This document shows, one piece after another, positions 8,007 through 17,180 of a stretch of 64,000 nucleotides of DNA (the first letter of the stretch is position 1; each line of letters starts with the position of its first letter). The notes beneath the pieces are model-generated. The model was not told where the DNA came from and ran no database searches. It saw nothing but the letters and a program-made list of their open reading frames with translations. The translations under genes were made by a program, and so were the position numbers. Origin of the DNA: Mesonia sp. K7. Its GTDB lineage: Bacteria; Bacteroidota; Bacteroidia; Flavobacteriales; Flavobacteriaceae. The stretch spans positions 62,001-126,000 of the forward strand of contig NZ_QKQV01000002.1 in NCBI RefSeq assembly GCF_003233725.1. Reading direction: 5' to 3'.

Positions 8007-10106
8007 TTAGGTGGTTAATTTTAGTTTTTGGGTTTCGTCTTGAGTTTCGTCAAGTTTTTGTAAATAATATTGGTACGTTGCAAATTGACTACGCAATTTT
8101 GGGTTCTTGCTCTGTACATATTCGTTTTCACTGTTTTCTTTAAAAACACGTGCTTTTACATTGTCATTCCAACAGATATTAAAAGTATCTAACAGCTCTT
8201 GCTGAATGTCTTCTTGCAAAATCGGACATGTGATTTCTACTCGATAATCGAGGTTCCTGGTCATCCAGTCCGCAGAGGAAATGTAAGTTTTTCTATCACC
8301 GCCGTTTTCAAAAATAAACAACCTTGGATGCTCTAAGTATTTATCGACAATACTTATGGCTTCGATGTTTTCGCTCATTCCTTGTACTCCAGGAACCAAA
8401 CAGCAGATTCCTCTCACAATCAACTGAATTTTAACACCAGCTCTACTCGCTTCGTAAAGTTTATCAATCATTTTATAATCGGATAAGCTATTTAGCTTTA
8501 AGCGAATTCCTGAAGGTAAACCTTTGATCGCATTTTTGATTTCGACATCGATGAGTCGCTCAAAAGCATTTCTAGAATAATGCGGCGAAACAATCAGGTG
8601 TTTGTATTTTTTTACTTTGTAGTTGATTTCAAAAAAATCAAATACTTTTTCGACATCCTTTAAAATTGCCTGATTGGTGGTGAATAACGTATAATCTGTA
8701 TACACCTTTGCGGTGGTTTCATTAAAATTACCCGTACTGATAAACCCGTAACGTTTGACTTTGTGATCTTCTAAACGCTCAATTACGCAAGCTTTACAGT
8801 GAACTTTTAGTCCTGAAACACCAAAAATAAGTTTCACGCCTTCACGCTGCATTTGTTCGGCATAACGGATGTTATTTTCTTCGTCAAATCGCGCTCGTAA
8901 TTCTATCGAAACCGTGACTCTTTTCCCGTTTTTTACTGCATTAATCAACGAACTTGCGATGTGCGAAATTTCCGCTAGACGGTAAATGGTAATCTTAATG
9001 CTTTGTACTTTTGGGTCTAGAGCCGATTCGCGTAAAAACTTAACGGTATACGAAAAGGTATGGTAAGGTGTATATTGTAAATAATCTTTTTCGGCTATTT
9101 TCCCGAGCAAACTTCCTTGCAAACTCCAGTCCTGTACCGGTAACGGATTGTATTGCCTGTAAAACAATTCTTCTGGACCAATTCTAGGGAATTTCATGTA
9201 ATCTTTTCGATTGTGGTATCTTCCTCCTGGAATGATACTATCGGCATCGTCTATTCCCATCTTTTTCAACAAAAATTGCAAGGTGTCGTCATCTATATTT
9301 TTGTCGTAAACAAAACGAACGGGTTCGCCTTCTACTCGATCTTTGATGCTTGACAACAACTTTTCGATATAACTTTTATCGATATCTCCAGCCATATCGA
9401 GTTCTGCATCACGCGTGATTTTTATCATATGAGCAGAAAGACTTTTATAATCAAAAATATTGAAAATACTGTGTAGGTTAAAACGAATCAAATCATCCAA
9501 CAGAATGATATACTTTTCTTGCTCATCTTCTTCCGAAGGAATTTCTACAAAACGTTCGATACCACGAGGTATTTCAATTAAAATATATTGCTTGGACTTG
9601 CTTCCCTCTTCTTCATTTAAAATCATTTTTACTGCCAAATAAGCTGCACTGTCTTTAAGTCGAGGTATTTCTTCCAGGTCATTGAGAATAATCGTCACCA
9701 AAGCAGGACTTACTTTTTGTAAGTAATAATCTTTAACAAATTGTGCTTGTTTTTCGGATACTTCGTCTTCTTTAATAATGTAAATATGATGTTCTTCCAA
9801 TTGACGGTGAATATCATCTAAAATTTCCAAACTTCTTGCTTGCTGATCAATTACAATTTGCGTGATCTCTTTGAGTAAACTGCTCGCCTTAAAACCTCCG
9901 AGCACTTTTTTACCGCCTTTTCCAGCTTGAGCAATACGTCTAATGGTAGCATAACGCACACGAAAGAATTCGTCTAAGTTGTTAGAGAAAATTCCGAGAA
10001 ATCGCAAACGCTCGATAAGCGGAACGCTTTCGTCTGCTGCTTCTTGCAACACACGTGCATTAAATTGTAACCAACTGATTTCTCTATTGATATATTTGTT
10101 TTTCAC
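8007..10106 (-). CDS. ppk1: Polyphosphate kinase 1
   Basis: Makes long-chain polyphosphate from ATP, reversibly, at the inner membrane face. The 699-residue protein has the four-domain PPK1 layout: N-terminal NREISWLQFNARVLQEA, head domain, then two phospholipase-D-like domains. H436 in GLKVHCKA is the expected phospho-accepting histidine, and ISTGNFNETTAKVYTDY is the conserved motif that follows. Translation starts at a GTG that overlaps the sixA stop (GTGA), so the two genes are coupled. Downstream, ppx follows after 10 bp. The combination sixA-ppk1-ppx indicates a polyphosphate metabolism operon. Confidence 0.95.
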   Translation of the reverse strand: MKNKYINREISWLQFNARVLQEAADESVPLIERLRFLGIFSNNLDEFFRVRYATIRRIAQAGKGGKKVLGGFKASSLLKEITQIVIDQQARSLEILDDIHRQLEEHHIYIIKEDEVSEKQAQFVKDYYLQKVSPALVTIILNDLEEIPRLKDSAAYLAVKMILNEEEGSKSKQYILIEIPRGIERFVEIPSEEDEQEKYIILLDDLIRFNLHSIFNIFDYKSLSAHMIKITRDAELDMAGDIDKSYIEKLLSSIKDRVEGEPVRFVYDKNIDDDTLQFLLKKMGIDDADSIIPGGRYHNRKDYMKFPRIGPEELFYRQYNPLPVQDWSLQGSLLGKIAEKDYLQYTPYHTFSYTVKFLRESALDPKVQSIKITIYRLAEISHIASSLINAVKNGKRVTVSIELRARFDEENNIRYAEQMQREGVKLIFGVSGLKVHCKACVIERLEDHKVKRYGFISTGNFNETTAKVYTDYTLFTTNQAILKDVEKVFDFFEINYKVKKYKHLIVSPHYSRNAFERLIDVEIKNAIKGLPSGIRLKLNSLSDYKMIDKLYEASRAGVKIQLIVRGICCLVPGVQGMSENIEAISIVDKYLEHPRLFIFENGGDRKTYISSADWMTRNLDYRVEITCPILQEDIQQELLDTFNICWNDNVKARVFKENSENEYVQSKNPKLRSQFATYQYYLQKLDETQDETQKLKLTT

Positions 10107-10591
10107 GATCGAAACATTTTAGGGAAAAGTTTAAACAAGGTTTTTCCGTCGGAAATCTCTTTCCAGGACTTTTGCTGAAAAGAAATACAGACCAAACCTG
10201 TTGTCGGCACATTATCGATAAAATCATCACCTAAGTAATTAGCAACGCTAGTAAATGCTGGGTTGTGCCCAAAAATCATGATATTGTTCTCTCTATCATC
10301 AAAACCTTGGATAACTTGCATAAGATGCTGTACATTAAAGGCGTACAAATCTTCTAAAACAGTGAAATCACTATCTTTTACCTGAAGTTCTTTTTTAAAC
10401 ATTTTTGCGGTTTCTAATGCTCTCACGGCTTTGCTGCTATACATTTTCACCTCGTGTGTAAGATGTTTCTGCAAAGCACTAAGCACCAATTCTGCATCGT
10501 TATAAGCACGCTTTTCCAAAGGTCTTTTGTGATCTGGCAAATCATACTCCCAAGAGGATTTACCGTGTCTAACTAAATATAAAGTTTTCAT
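10103..10591 (-). CDS. SixA-type histidine phosphatase
   Basis: Histidine phosphatase superfamily (branch 1) of the short SixA type, 162 residues. The phospho-accepting motif LVRHGKS has its RHG at residues 8-10, and the second conserved histidine is in IFGHNPAF. SixA in enterobacteria dephosphorylates phospho-histidine on a phosphotransfer protein, but no histidine kinase is next to this copy, so its substrate is open. It overlaps ppk1 by 4 bp and follows pdxH by 11 bp, so it is part of the pdxH-sixA-ppk1-ppx run. A link to phosphate or polyphosphate control is inference from that context. Confidence 0.82.
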   Translation of the reverse strand: MKTLYLVRHGKSSWEYDLPDHKRPLEKRAYNDAELVLSALQKHLTHEVKMYSSKAVRALETAKMFKKELQVKDSDFTVLEDLYAFNVQHLMQVIQGFDDRENNIMIFGHNPAFTSVANYLGDDFIDNVPTTGLVCISFQQKSWKEISDGKTLFKLFPKMFRS

Positions 10592-10602
10592 AGTTTAAAA
10601 TT

Positions 10603-11241
10603 TTAGGGAGATAAACGGTCTATCATCCATTTACCTGCTTCCAAATGATACCGAAACCTATCGTGTAAACGATTGGTTCTCCCTTGCCAAAATTCATAAG
10701 AAATTGGCTTTACCAAATAGCCACCCCAAGACTCTGGTCTTTTTAAGTTTTCATTTAGATTATTTAATTCAACTAATTTATTTTCAATAATTTGCCTACT
10801 TTCAACAATCTGGCTTTGATTAGAAACAATCGCTCCTATCTGACTTCCCTTCGGGCGTGAATAAAAATACTCATCAGACTTTTGCTTTGAAACTTTTTTG
10901 GCATCACCTTGAATAATAATTTGGCGCTCAGCCTTTGGCCAGAAAAACGAAAGCGAAACTTTTGGATGTTTTTCTATTGCCTTTCCTTTTTGACTGTTAT
11001 AATTGGTATAAAAAATAAAGCCTTCTTCAGAAAATTCTTTTAACAGCACTACTCTACTTTGGGGATATCCGTTTTTGCCAAGGGTAGAAAGCGTCATCGC
11101 ATTTACTTCTTCCACCCATTTATTTTGCTCGGTTTCTTCAAACCAATTTTTAAATTGCACCAACGGATCATGGTGCAGCGCTTTCCGCGTAAGCTCTCCT
11201 TTCTGGTAAGATTTTCGGTAGTCTTGCAACTTTTTCTCCAT
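10603..11241 (-). CDS. pdxH: Pyridoxamine 5'-phosphate oxidase
   Basis: FMN enzyme that oxidises pyridoxine 5'-phosphate and pyridoxamine 5'-phosphate to pyridoxal phosphate. The 212-residue protein shows the family core: RVVLLKEFSEEGFIFYTNYNS, KAIEKHPKVSLSFFWP, QIIIQGDAKKVS, and the C-terminal signature EFWQGRTNRLHDR followed by the terminal RLSP. Length and ends match the family. It is the first gene of the minus-strand run leading to ppk1; the pairing with phosphate genes has no obvious metabolic meaning. Confidence 0.95.
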   Translation of the reverse strand: MEKKLQDYRKSYQKGELTRKALHHDPLVQFKNWFEETEQNKWVEEVNAMTLSTLGKNGYPQSRVVLLKEFSEEGFIFYTNYNSQKGKAIEKHPKVSLSFFWPKAERQIIIQGDAKKVSKQKSDEYFYSRPKGSQIGAIVSNQSQIVESRQIIENKLVELNNLNENLKRPESWGGYLVKPISYEFWQGRTNRLHDRFRYHLEAGKWMIDRLSP

Positions 11242-11300
11242 ACTGCAAGTTACAAGTTTCCTAAGGATTGGAAAATACTTTAAAGAAAGTTTATAAAATT

Positions 11301-12209
11301 TTATTCGATGCCAATCACCTTTCCGTCATCAGCCAACTCTACATGATCAAAAACAGTTTTTGCCTCCTCTTGAAAACTCTTAATGTTTCCGTAACGTGTA
11401 GAATAATGCCCTAAAATAAGCTTTTTAACCTTGGCTGCCTTGGCAATCATCGCGGCTTCTTTAGCCGTACTGTGCCGCGTGTCTTTACATAAATGTTTAT
11501 GGCTTTCTAAGAAAGTAGCTTCGTGATAAAGGGCATTCACACCGTTTATGAGCGGAATAATTTCTGGATGGTAAAACGTATCGCTGCAAAAAGCATAACT
11601 TTTCGTTGGTTTTGGCTCATCGGTCAATAAATGGTTAGGAACAACCGAACCATCGTCCAACACAACATCTTTTCCTTTTTTGATACTTCGGTAATAAGCC
11701 TTGTCAATATTATATTCTAACGCCTTACCGATGAGTAATTTTCTATCGCCTGGTTTTTCTTCAAACAAAAAACCATTGGTATACACTCGATGTTTTAACG
11801 GAATGGTTTTTACAGTAACGCGTTCGTCTTCAAAAATGAGTTCGCTAGTTTTACTGTTCAATTCCTTAAAAAAAAGGTTAAAGCTCGTCCATGATTTTGA
11901 AAGCTTGAGTTGCAGCGCAATGATCTCTTTAATGCCTTTTGGCCCGTAAATGGTCAAATCGGCTTGTCTTCCCAGAAGATTGAAGGTAGAAATCAATCCG
12001 ATAAGCCCAAAAAAATGATCGCCGTGTAAGTGCGAAATAAAAATATGTTTTATTTGGTTGAATTTGATGCGCTGTTTTCGTAATTGTACTTGCGTACCTT
12101 CGCCGCAATCGATAAGGAACAAATGGTTGGCTATATTTAAAACCTGAGCTGTTGGGTGATGATTGGTTTGTGGTGTTGCCGAGTAACAGCCAAGAATATG
12201 CACTTGCAT
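11301..12209 (-). CDS. rnz: Ribonuclease Z (tRNA 3' endonuclease)
   Basis: Zinc-dependent endonuclease that removes tRNA 3' trailers. It has the metallo-beta-lactamase core with motif HLHGDHFFGL, the preceding FLIDCGEGTQVQL characteristic of RNase Z, the later SDTFYHPEI and HEATF segments and the C-terminal ILGHYSTRY. The length of 303 residues is that of the short RNase Z. A GTG precedes the ATG by one codon; the ATG at 12209 is chosen because the family begins with a hydrophobic strand (MQVHILGC). It lies 10 bp after the STAS-like gene and is probably co-transcribed with it. Confidence 0.93.
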   Translation of the reverse strand: MQVHILGCYSATPQTNHHPTAQVLNIANHLFLIDCGEGTQVQLRKQRIKFNQIKHIFISHLHGDHFFGLIGLISTFNLLGRQADLTIYGPKGIKEIIALQLKLSKSWTSFNLFFKELNSKTSELIFEDERVTVKTIPLKHRVYTNGFLFEEKPGDRKLLIGKALEYNIDKAYYRSIKKGKDVVLDDGSVVPNHLLTDEPKPTKSYAFCSDTFYHPEIIPLINGVNALYHEATFLESHKHLCKDTRHSTAKEAAMIAKAAKVKKLILGHYSTRYGNIKSFQEEAKTVFDHVELADDGKVIGIE

Positions 12210-12219
12210 CACAAAAAGA

Positions 12220-12558
12220 TTAAAAAGCTTCTAAGTCGCGCTCAATTTCTTCCATTTGGATAACATCTTCTGCTTCTTGCAGTGTGGGAACAACCATCAA
12301 TTCGTCTGGAACTTGATCGATCATAATCGCATCGTTTGCAATCACAAAAGATTTTTTTTTCTCACGATGCTTATTCGAAAGTCTAAGAAATGAAAGCAGC
12401 TCTTCGAGCGAAAGTTCACCGTAGTTTAAAATATCAACTACTACATTCTTGCCTTCTATTTTACCGTACGCAACATTTTCCAAGTAATTGGCAAAACCCT
12501 TGATATCACTTTTTTCGTCTTGAACGATGATGTAAAAATCTTTATCGGTTATTTTCAT
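12220..12558 (-). CDS. Small STAS-like protein paired with rnz
   Basis: A 112-residue cytoplasmic protein. The alternating strand-helix pattern (FYIIVQDEK, NVVVDILNYGELSLEELLSFLRLSNKHR, KSFVIAND) looks like a STAS or anti-sigma-antagonist-like fold, but I do not see a conserved phosphorylatable serine motif. The C-terminus is acidic (EDVIQMEEIERDLEAF). Its placement right before rnz is, to my recollection, common in flavobacteria. Function unknown. Confidence 0.6.
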   Translation of the reverse strand: MKITDKDFYIIVQDEKSDIKGFANYLENVAYGKIEGKNVVVDILNYGELSLEELLSFLRLSNKHREKKKSFVIANDAIMIDQVPDELMVVPTLQEAEDVIQMEEIERDLEAF

Positions 12559-12680
12559 CTGTTTAAAATTTTATAGTTTACTGAAATTGAAAAAACTAAA
12601 AATTTTTTCACATTCAGGAATTCGCATGAAAAATTTAATCATATCGGTTGGTGCAATGATGAAATTTATTTATGCTCATT

Positions 12681-13613
12681 TCATTCCTGTTTAATTTTTG
12701 ATGCCAGAAGGTAAATTACTGCCATTCTAACGGCTACTCCGTTTTGCACTTGATCTAGAATAATGGCATTTTTAGAGTCTGCAATATCGCTCGTGATTTC
12801 TACACCTCGGTTGATTGGTCCTGGATGCATTATGACGATTTCTTTCTTTAAACTATCTAATATTTTTTTATTGAGTCCAAATTGTTGTACATATTCACGA
12901 GTTGATGGAAAATAACTGATTTCCATACGTTCGTTCTGCACGCGAAGCATATTTGCCACATCGCACCATTGTAGACCTTTTATTAAGTTATGCTCTACTT
13001 CTACTCCAAGACTTTCGATATATTTGGGCATTAAGGTGTTTGGTCCGCAAACTTTTACTTCTGCTCCTTGTAGTTTTAAAGCGAAAATATTGCTCAACGC
13101 AACTCGGCTATGTAAAATATCTCCTACAATCAGCACTTTTTTTCCTTTGACTTCCCCTAATTTTTCCCTAATGGAATAAGAATCCAACAATGCTTGTGTC
13201 GGATGTTCGTGTGCTCCATCACCAGCATTGATGATACTTGCATCGACATGTTGTGACAAAAACACTGAAGCTCCTGGATTTGGATGGCGCATCACCACCA
13301 TATCTACTTTCATCGCTAAGATATTGTTGACCGTGTCTATAAGGGTCTCTCCCTTTTTTACAGAAGATGAAGCCGCTGAGAAGTTGATCACATCGGCACT
13401 TAAACGTTTTTCAGCAAGTTCGAAAGAAAGTTTGGTGCGCGTACTGTTTTCAAAAAATAGATTGGCAATGGTAATATCTCGTAACGAAGGTACTTTTTTT
13501 ATCGGTCGGTTGATAACTTCTTTAAAGTGATCTGCAGTTTCAAAAATAAGTTCGATATCCTCTTTTTTGAGGTATTTTATTCCCAACAAGTGATTTACAC
13601 TTAGTTCTGCCAT
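12681..13613 (-). CDS. pyrB: Aspartate carbamoyltransferase catalytic subunit
   Basis: Second step of pyrimidine synthesis: carbamoyl phosphate plus aspartate to carbamoyl aspartate. The carbamoyl-phosphate motif FENSTRTKLSFE has S57-T58-R59-T60, and HPTQALLDSYSI is the second family motif; HPGPINRGVEI near the C-terminus is also typical. The 310-residue length matches a stand-alone catalytic subunit. No pyrI regulatory subunit is adjacent. It follows pyrR by 9 bp, so it is expected to be part of a PyrR-linked transcript; I did not recognise a PyrR attenuator in the leader. Confidence 0.95.
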   Translation of the reverse strand: MAELSVNHLLGIKYLKKEDIELIFETADHFKEVINRPIKKVPSLRDITIANLFFENSTRTKLSFELAEKRLSADVINFSAASSSVKKGETLIDTVNNILAMKVDMVVMRHPNPGASVFLSQHVDASIINAGDGAHEHPTQALLDSYSIREKLGEVKGKKVLIVGDILHSRVALSNIFALKLQGAEVKVCGPNTLMPKYIESLGVEVEHNLIKGLQWCDVANMLRVQNERMEISYFPSTREYVQQFGLNKKILDSLKKEIVIMHPGPINRGVEITSDIADSKNAIILDQVQNGVAVRMAVIYLLASKIKQE

Positions 13614-13622
13614 TTTCTAATT

Positions 13623-14162
13623 TTATTTTTTAACTAAATATACACTATCTTCTTTGGCATTTTCCAGCCAATTTACAATCACTTTTTCTTCGTTGATTGC
13701 ATCTACTTGTCTGCCGTTATAATCGGGCTGAATGGGTAAATGTCTGCTGAACCTTCTGTCGATAAGCGTTAGCAATTCGATACTTTTTGGTCTTCCGTAA
13801 GATTGTATAGCTGTAAGTGCCGAACGAATACTTCTTCCGGTAAACAATACATCATCGATAAATACTACTTTTTTATCTTCTACCAAAAAATCGATTTTGG
13901 TTTTGTTGGCTTCTAATGGTTTTTCGCTTCTTCTGAAATCGTCACGGTAAAAAGTAATGTCTAATTTCCCGTATTTTAGGTTTTGAATCTGGTAATCTTC
14001 AGAAAGTATTTTGATGATTCTATCGGCAAAAAAAACACCTCGGGGTTGAATTCCTATAAGAGCAGTTTCTGAAAAATCTTGGTGATTTTCTATTAGCTGA
14101 CAAGCCAAACGATGTAAAATAATCTCTATTTCTTTCGCATCAAGTAATCGTTTTTGGCTCAT
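13623..14162 (-). CDS. pyrR: PyrR regulator / uracil phosphoribosyltransferase
   Basis: Bifunctional family: RNA-binding attenuator of pyr genes in some bacteria and a weak uracil phosphoribosyltransferase. The PRPP-binding loop is FIDDVLFTGRSIRSAL, and the N-terminal IGIQPRGVFFADRI and the later LLTLIDRRFSRHLPIQPDY are diagnostic. The start is taken at the ATG of MSQKRLL (14162), giving 179 residues; the open frame extends 11 codons upstream but those residues do not fit the family. It is the first gene of a pyrR-pyrB pair. Whether it regulates by RNA binding in this lineage is not shown by the sequence. Confidence 0.92.
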   Translation of the reverse strand: MSQKRLLDAKEIEIILHRLACQLIENHQDFSETALIGIQPRGVFFADRIIKILSEDYQIQNLKYGKLDITFYRDDFRRSEKPLEANKTKIDFLVEDKKVVFIDDVLFTGRSIRSALTAIQSYGRPKSIELLTLIDRRFSRHLPIQPDYNGRQVDAINEEKVIVNWLENAKEDSVYLVKK

Positions 14163-14342
14163 TACAGAAGTAGTCAACTTTATATTTAAAAGCAAAAGTA
14201 AAGAATAATTGCATGATTACCTATACTTCACTCCTAATTTTTGTTTCGCGAAAGCTACCTAAAATCTCACAGCTATTAACAATTTACGGTTTTCTGTTAA
14301 CAAAAAAATATTTGCAAAATGCTATTTTTTGTGACAATCAGA

Positions 14343-14350
14343 TATATTTG
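14343..14350 (+). promoter_or_regulatory. -7 box for dnaN
   Basis: TATATTTG matches TAnnTTTG and ends 32 nt before the dnaN ATG. The closest TTG upstream (14329-14331) is only 11 nt away, so the -33 element is not clear. Confidence 0.45.
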
Positions 14351-14382
14351 TATTCCTTACACAAAAACAGAAATACGATTAT

Positions 14383-15501
14383 ATGAAATTTATTGTCTCG
14401 AGTTCATATCTATTAAAGCAATTACAGATTGTTGGCGGCGTCATCAACAACACCAACACCCTACCGATATTAGACAACTTTTTGTTTGAACTAAAACAAA
14501 ACGAACTAAAAGTTTCTGCTTCCGATTTAGAGTCGACCATTACCGCTACTTTAGAAGTAGAATCAGATTCTGAAGGAAGTATTGCTGTTCCTGCAAAGCT
14601 CTTGTTAGAAACCTTAAAAACTTTTCCGGAACAACCACTTACATTTATTGCCGAAGAGAACAATAAACTTGAGTTGAGTTCTAGTTATGGTAAATATGCC
14701 CTCGCTTACGCGGATGGTAACGAATTTCCGAATGCTGTAGAATTAGAAGACGCTGTTTCGACAACTATTTCGGCAGATGTTCTCTCTACGGCAATTGCTA
14801 AAACCATTTTTGCTTCGGGTAATGACGATTTACGTCCTGTAATGAGTGGTGTTTTCTTTCAGTTTTCACCAGAAGGCTTGACCTTTGTCGCTACCGATGC
14901 ACATAAACTGGTAAAATATACCCGAGAAGATGTGACTGCGAGCCAAGCTGCAGAATATATTATGCCAAAAAAACCGCTCAATCTTTTAAAAGGAATTTTA
15001 GCAGGAAGTGATAGTGATGTCATTATAGAATATAATGAGACGAACGCTAAATTTAGCTTTGAGCAAATACAGCTTACTTGCCGTTTGATCGACGGAAAGT
15101 ATCCTAATTATGAAGCGGTGATTCCAAGAGAAAACCCGAACAAATTGATGATTGATCGTTCTCAATTTTTAAACTCTGTAAAAAGGGTAGCTATTTTCTC
15201 GAACAAGACTACACACCAAGTTCGTTTAAAAATTGCTGGTGCAGAACTTAATATTTCTGCCGAGGACATCGATTATAGTAACAAAGCTGAAGAAAGACTT
15301 ACGTGCGACTATCAAGGAGACGATATGCAAATTGGGTTCAACTCTCGCTTTTTGGTAGAAATGCTCAACAACCTTAACGCAACTGATGTACAATTGGAAA
15401 TGAGTTTGCCCAACCGTGCTGGGATTCTAACTCCGAAAGACGGTTTAGACGACGGCGAAAAAGTAATGATGTTGGTCATGCCTGTGATGCTAAACAACTA
15501 A
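14383..15501 (+). CDS. dnaN: DNA polymerase III beta subunit (sliding clamp)
   Basis: Ring-forming processivity clamp of DNA polymerase III. The 372 residues cover the three repeated clamp domains; recognisable segments are ILDNFLFEL, the RPVMSGVFF and FVATDAHKL motifs of domain 2, and a C-terminal MLVMPVMLNN close to the usual MPMR ending. It is transcribed alone, ending in a strong hairpin terminator. dnaA and recF are not adjacent, so this is not the classical origin cluster. dnaX, which encodes its loader, is 11.5 kb away on the same strand. Confidence 0.96.
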   Translation: MKFIVSSSYLLKQLQIVGGVINNTNTLPILDNFLFELKQNELKVSASDLESTITATLEVESDSEGSIAVPAKLLLETLKTFPEQPLTFIAEENNKLELSSSYGKYALAYADGNEFPNAVELEDAVSTTISADVLSTAIAKTIFASGNDDLRPVMSGVFFQFSPEGLTFVATDAHKLVKYTREDVTASQAAEYIMPKKPLNLLKGILAGSDSDVIIEYNETNAKFSFEQIQLTCRLIDGKYPNYEAVIPRENPNKLMIDRSQFLNSVKRVAIFSNKTTHQVRLKIAGAELNISAEDIDYSNKAEERLTCDYQGDDMQIGFNSRFLVEMLNNLNATDVQLEMSLPNRAGILTPKDGLDDGEKVMMLVMPVMLNN

Positions 15502-15522
15502 GCTTATATATAAACCAAACCC

Positions 15523-15552
15523 AAAAGTCTGCTCATATAGCAGACTTTTTTT
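15523..15552 (+). terminator. Terminator after dnaN
   Basis: Perfect stem AAAAGTCTGCT / AGCAGACTTTT with a 5-nt CATAT loop, followed by a run of T. It lies 22 bp beyond the dnaN stop. Confidence 0.85.
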
Positions 15553-15647
15553 ATGTGTTCGCGAAAGCTCTATCAAAGTTTCTCCCGGAAAGGGTTAAAA
15601 AAATACTAAACCCTAATATGGTAGTCGAAAATCCGAAAAAATGATTA

Positions 15648-15655
15648 TATTTTTG
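15648..15655 (+). promoter_or_regulatory. -7 box for dps
   Basis: TATTTTTG matches TAnnTTTG and ends 25 nt before the dps ATG. No well-spaced TTG is evident upstream. Confidence 0.45.
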
Positions 15656-15680
15656 TGACAAATACAATAAAAAAACAACT

Positions 15681-16178
15681 ATGGAATATTTAAAACTAAA
15701 CGAAGAGAAAAATAAAAAAACCGTCGAACAGCTCAATATTTTGTTGGCAGACTATCATTTATACTATCAAAAGCTTAGAAATTTCCATTGGAATATTGTA
15801 GGAAAAAACTTTTTTGACCTTCACGAAAAGTTTGAGGAAATGTACGATGACGCGGTTTTAAAAATAGACGAAATTGCTGAGCGCATCTTAACCTTAAGAT
15901 TTCAACCCGTGAGCAATTATTCTGATTATTTAGACTTATCAAACCTTAGTGAGTCGAAAAGTGAACTCACCGATGTAAAAATGGTCAAAGATTTACTCAA
16001 AGACCACGGGAAGATTATTACCCAAATGCGTAAAGTTGTAGATGTTGCCGACAAAGCTAATGACGAAGGAACTATCGATTTAATTGGAGCATACATTAGA
16101 GAACTAGAAAAAGTAAGCTGGATGCTCGATGCATGGACGATGAAGTCTTCTGATACGCACAAAGAGCTTGATGAGTAA
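15681..16178 (+). CDS. dps: Dps-type mini-ferritin
   Basis: DNA-protection and iron-storage protein that forms 12-subunit cages. The inter-subunit ferroxidase ligands are in the Dps register: H36 (NFHWNI), H48 (DLHEKF), D63 and E67 (KIDEIAERI). The 165-residue length and the four-helix pattern match the family. The N-terminus is short and only moderately basic, so direct DNA binding is uncertain. mscS follows after 12 bp, so stress protection and osmotic safety genes share a transcript. Oxidative-stress control is common for the family, but no OxyR site was identified. Confidence 0.92.
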   Translation: MEYLKLNEEKNKKTVEQLNILLADYHLYYQKLRNFHWNIVGKNFFDLHEKFEEMYDDAVLKIDEIAERILTLRFQPVSNYSDYLDLSNLSESKSELTDVKMVKDLLKDHGKIITQMRKVVDVADKANDEGTIDLIGAYIRELEKVSWMLDAWTMKSSDTHKELDE

Positions 16179-16190
16179 AATATTATACCC

Positions 16191-17144
16191 ATGCAAAAAC
16201 TCACCGATAAGCTTCCTGAAGAAATGGAAGTAGTCACAACTCCTATCGAGAAAATTTACACCAAGTTAGATGGTTGGCTAGAAGCCCTTATAGTCAACCT
16301 TCCTAATATTGTGATGGCAATTATCGTTTTTGTCATATTTCTGATTTTTTCTAATTTCTTCAGTAAGTTTTTAAATCGACTGTTACAACGCCGAAATCTT
16401 CAGGTTTCGGTAAGGTCGATTATTGTAAAACTCAGCACCGTCATCATTATTTCTATTGGTTTTTTTGTAGCACTTAGTGCTTTAGGACTTAATAGTTTAT
16501 TGACCACTTTATTGACCGGTGCTGGATTATTGGCAATGGCGGTTGGTTTAGCTCTACAAGGTCCACTTAGCAATACTTTCTCGGGGGTAATTCTTAGTTT
16601 TTTGCCAGAAATACGCATTGGCGACTGGATAGAAACCCACGGTTTTGCTGGAGAAGTAACCGAAATTAATTTGCGCTCTATCGTACTGAAAGAGAACGAC
16701 AATAACTTGGTGATGATTCCTAACTCAAAAATCGCTGACGATACTTTTAAAAACTTTACCAGGACTTCGCGCTCACGCATCATTTTGTCTTGTGGTATTG
16801 GTTATGAAAGTGACCTAGAGTTTGTAGAAAAAGTGACCAAAGAAGCCATAGCACCTTTATTTGAGCAACGCGAAGATGAAGAAATCGAATTTGCTTATAC
16901 TGAATTTGGAGACAGTTCTATCAATTTTGTGGTTCGTTTCTGGACCAATGTTGGCAGGCAAAAAGATATCTTAATGGCTAAGCACCAAGCGATTTTAGCT
17001 GTCAAAAAAGCTTTTAATAAAAATGATATCAACATACCTTTCCCAATAAGAACACTGGATTTTGGAAAAAATAAATTTCGTTCTGATGTGATCACGATCG
17101 AGAACAAAATGCAAGCAAATAAATCCAGCGAAAGCGAAAATTAA
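16191..17144 (+). CDS. mscS: Small-conductance mechanosensitive channel
   Basis: Inner-membrane channel that opens under membrane tension on hypo-osmotic shock. Three hydrophobic segments occupy residues about 28-130; the third is the glycine/alanine-rich pore helix (GAGLLAMAVGLALQGPLSN). It is followed by the MscS beta domain motif FLPEIRIGDWIE and NSKIADDTFKNFTR. With 317 residues it is a little longer than the E. coli MscS and has a short charged C-terminal tail. It lies 12 bp after dps. An mscL gene for the large channel is present at 54.4 kb. Confidence 0.9.
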   Translation: MQKLTDKLPEEMEVVTTPIEKIYTKLDGWLEALIVNLPNIVMAIIVFVIFLIFSNFFSKFLNRLLQRRNLQVSVRSIIVKLSTVIIISIGFFVALSALGLNSLLTTLLTGAGLLAMAVGLALQGPLSNTFSGVILSFLPEIRIGDWIETHGFAGEVTEINLRSIVLKENDNNLVMIPNSKIADDTFKNFTRTSRSRIILSCGIGYESDLEFVEKVTKEAIAPLFEQREDEEIEFAYTEFGDSSINFVVRFWTNVGRQKDILMAKHQAILAVKKAFNKNDINIPFPIRTLDFGKNKFRSDVITIENKMQANKSSESEN

Positions 17145-17180
17145 GAGATTAGCTTACCTATACAAATAGGGTTTTGAAGT

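Noticed and set aside
12626-12694. Small plus-strand ORF (22 codons) near the pyrB end
   Set aside because: Overlaps the pyrB C-terminus, has no promoter or terminator of its own and no recognised homologue; probably chance.
14163-14382. PyrR attenuator or replication origin in the pyrR-dnaN spacer
   Set aside because: No terminator/antiterminator pair, no DnaA-box cluster and no repeated motif was seen in these 220 bases.
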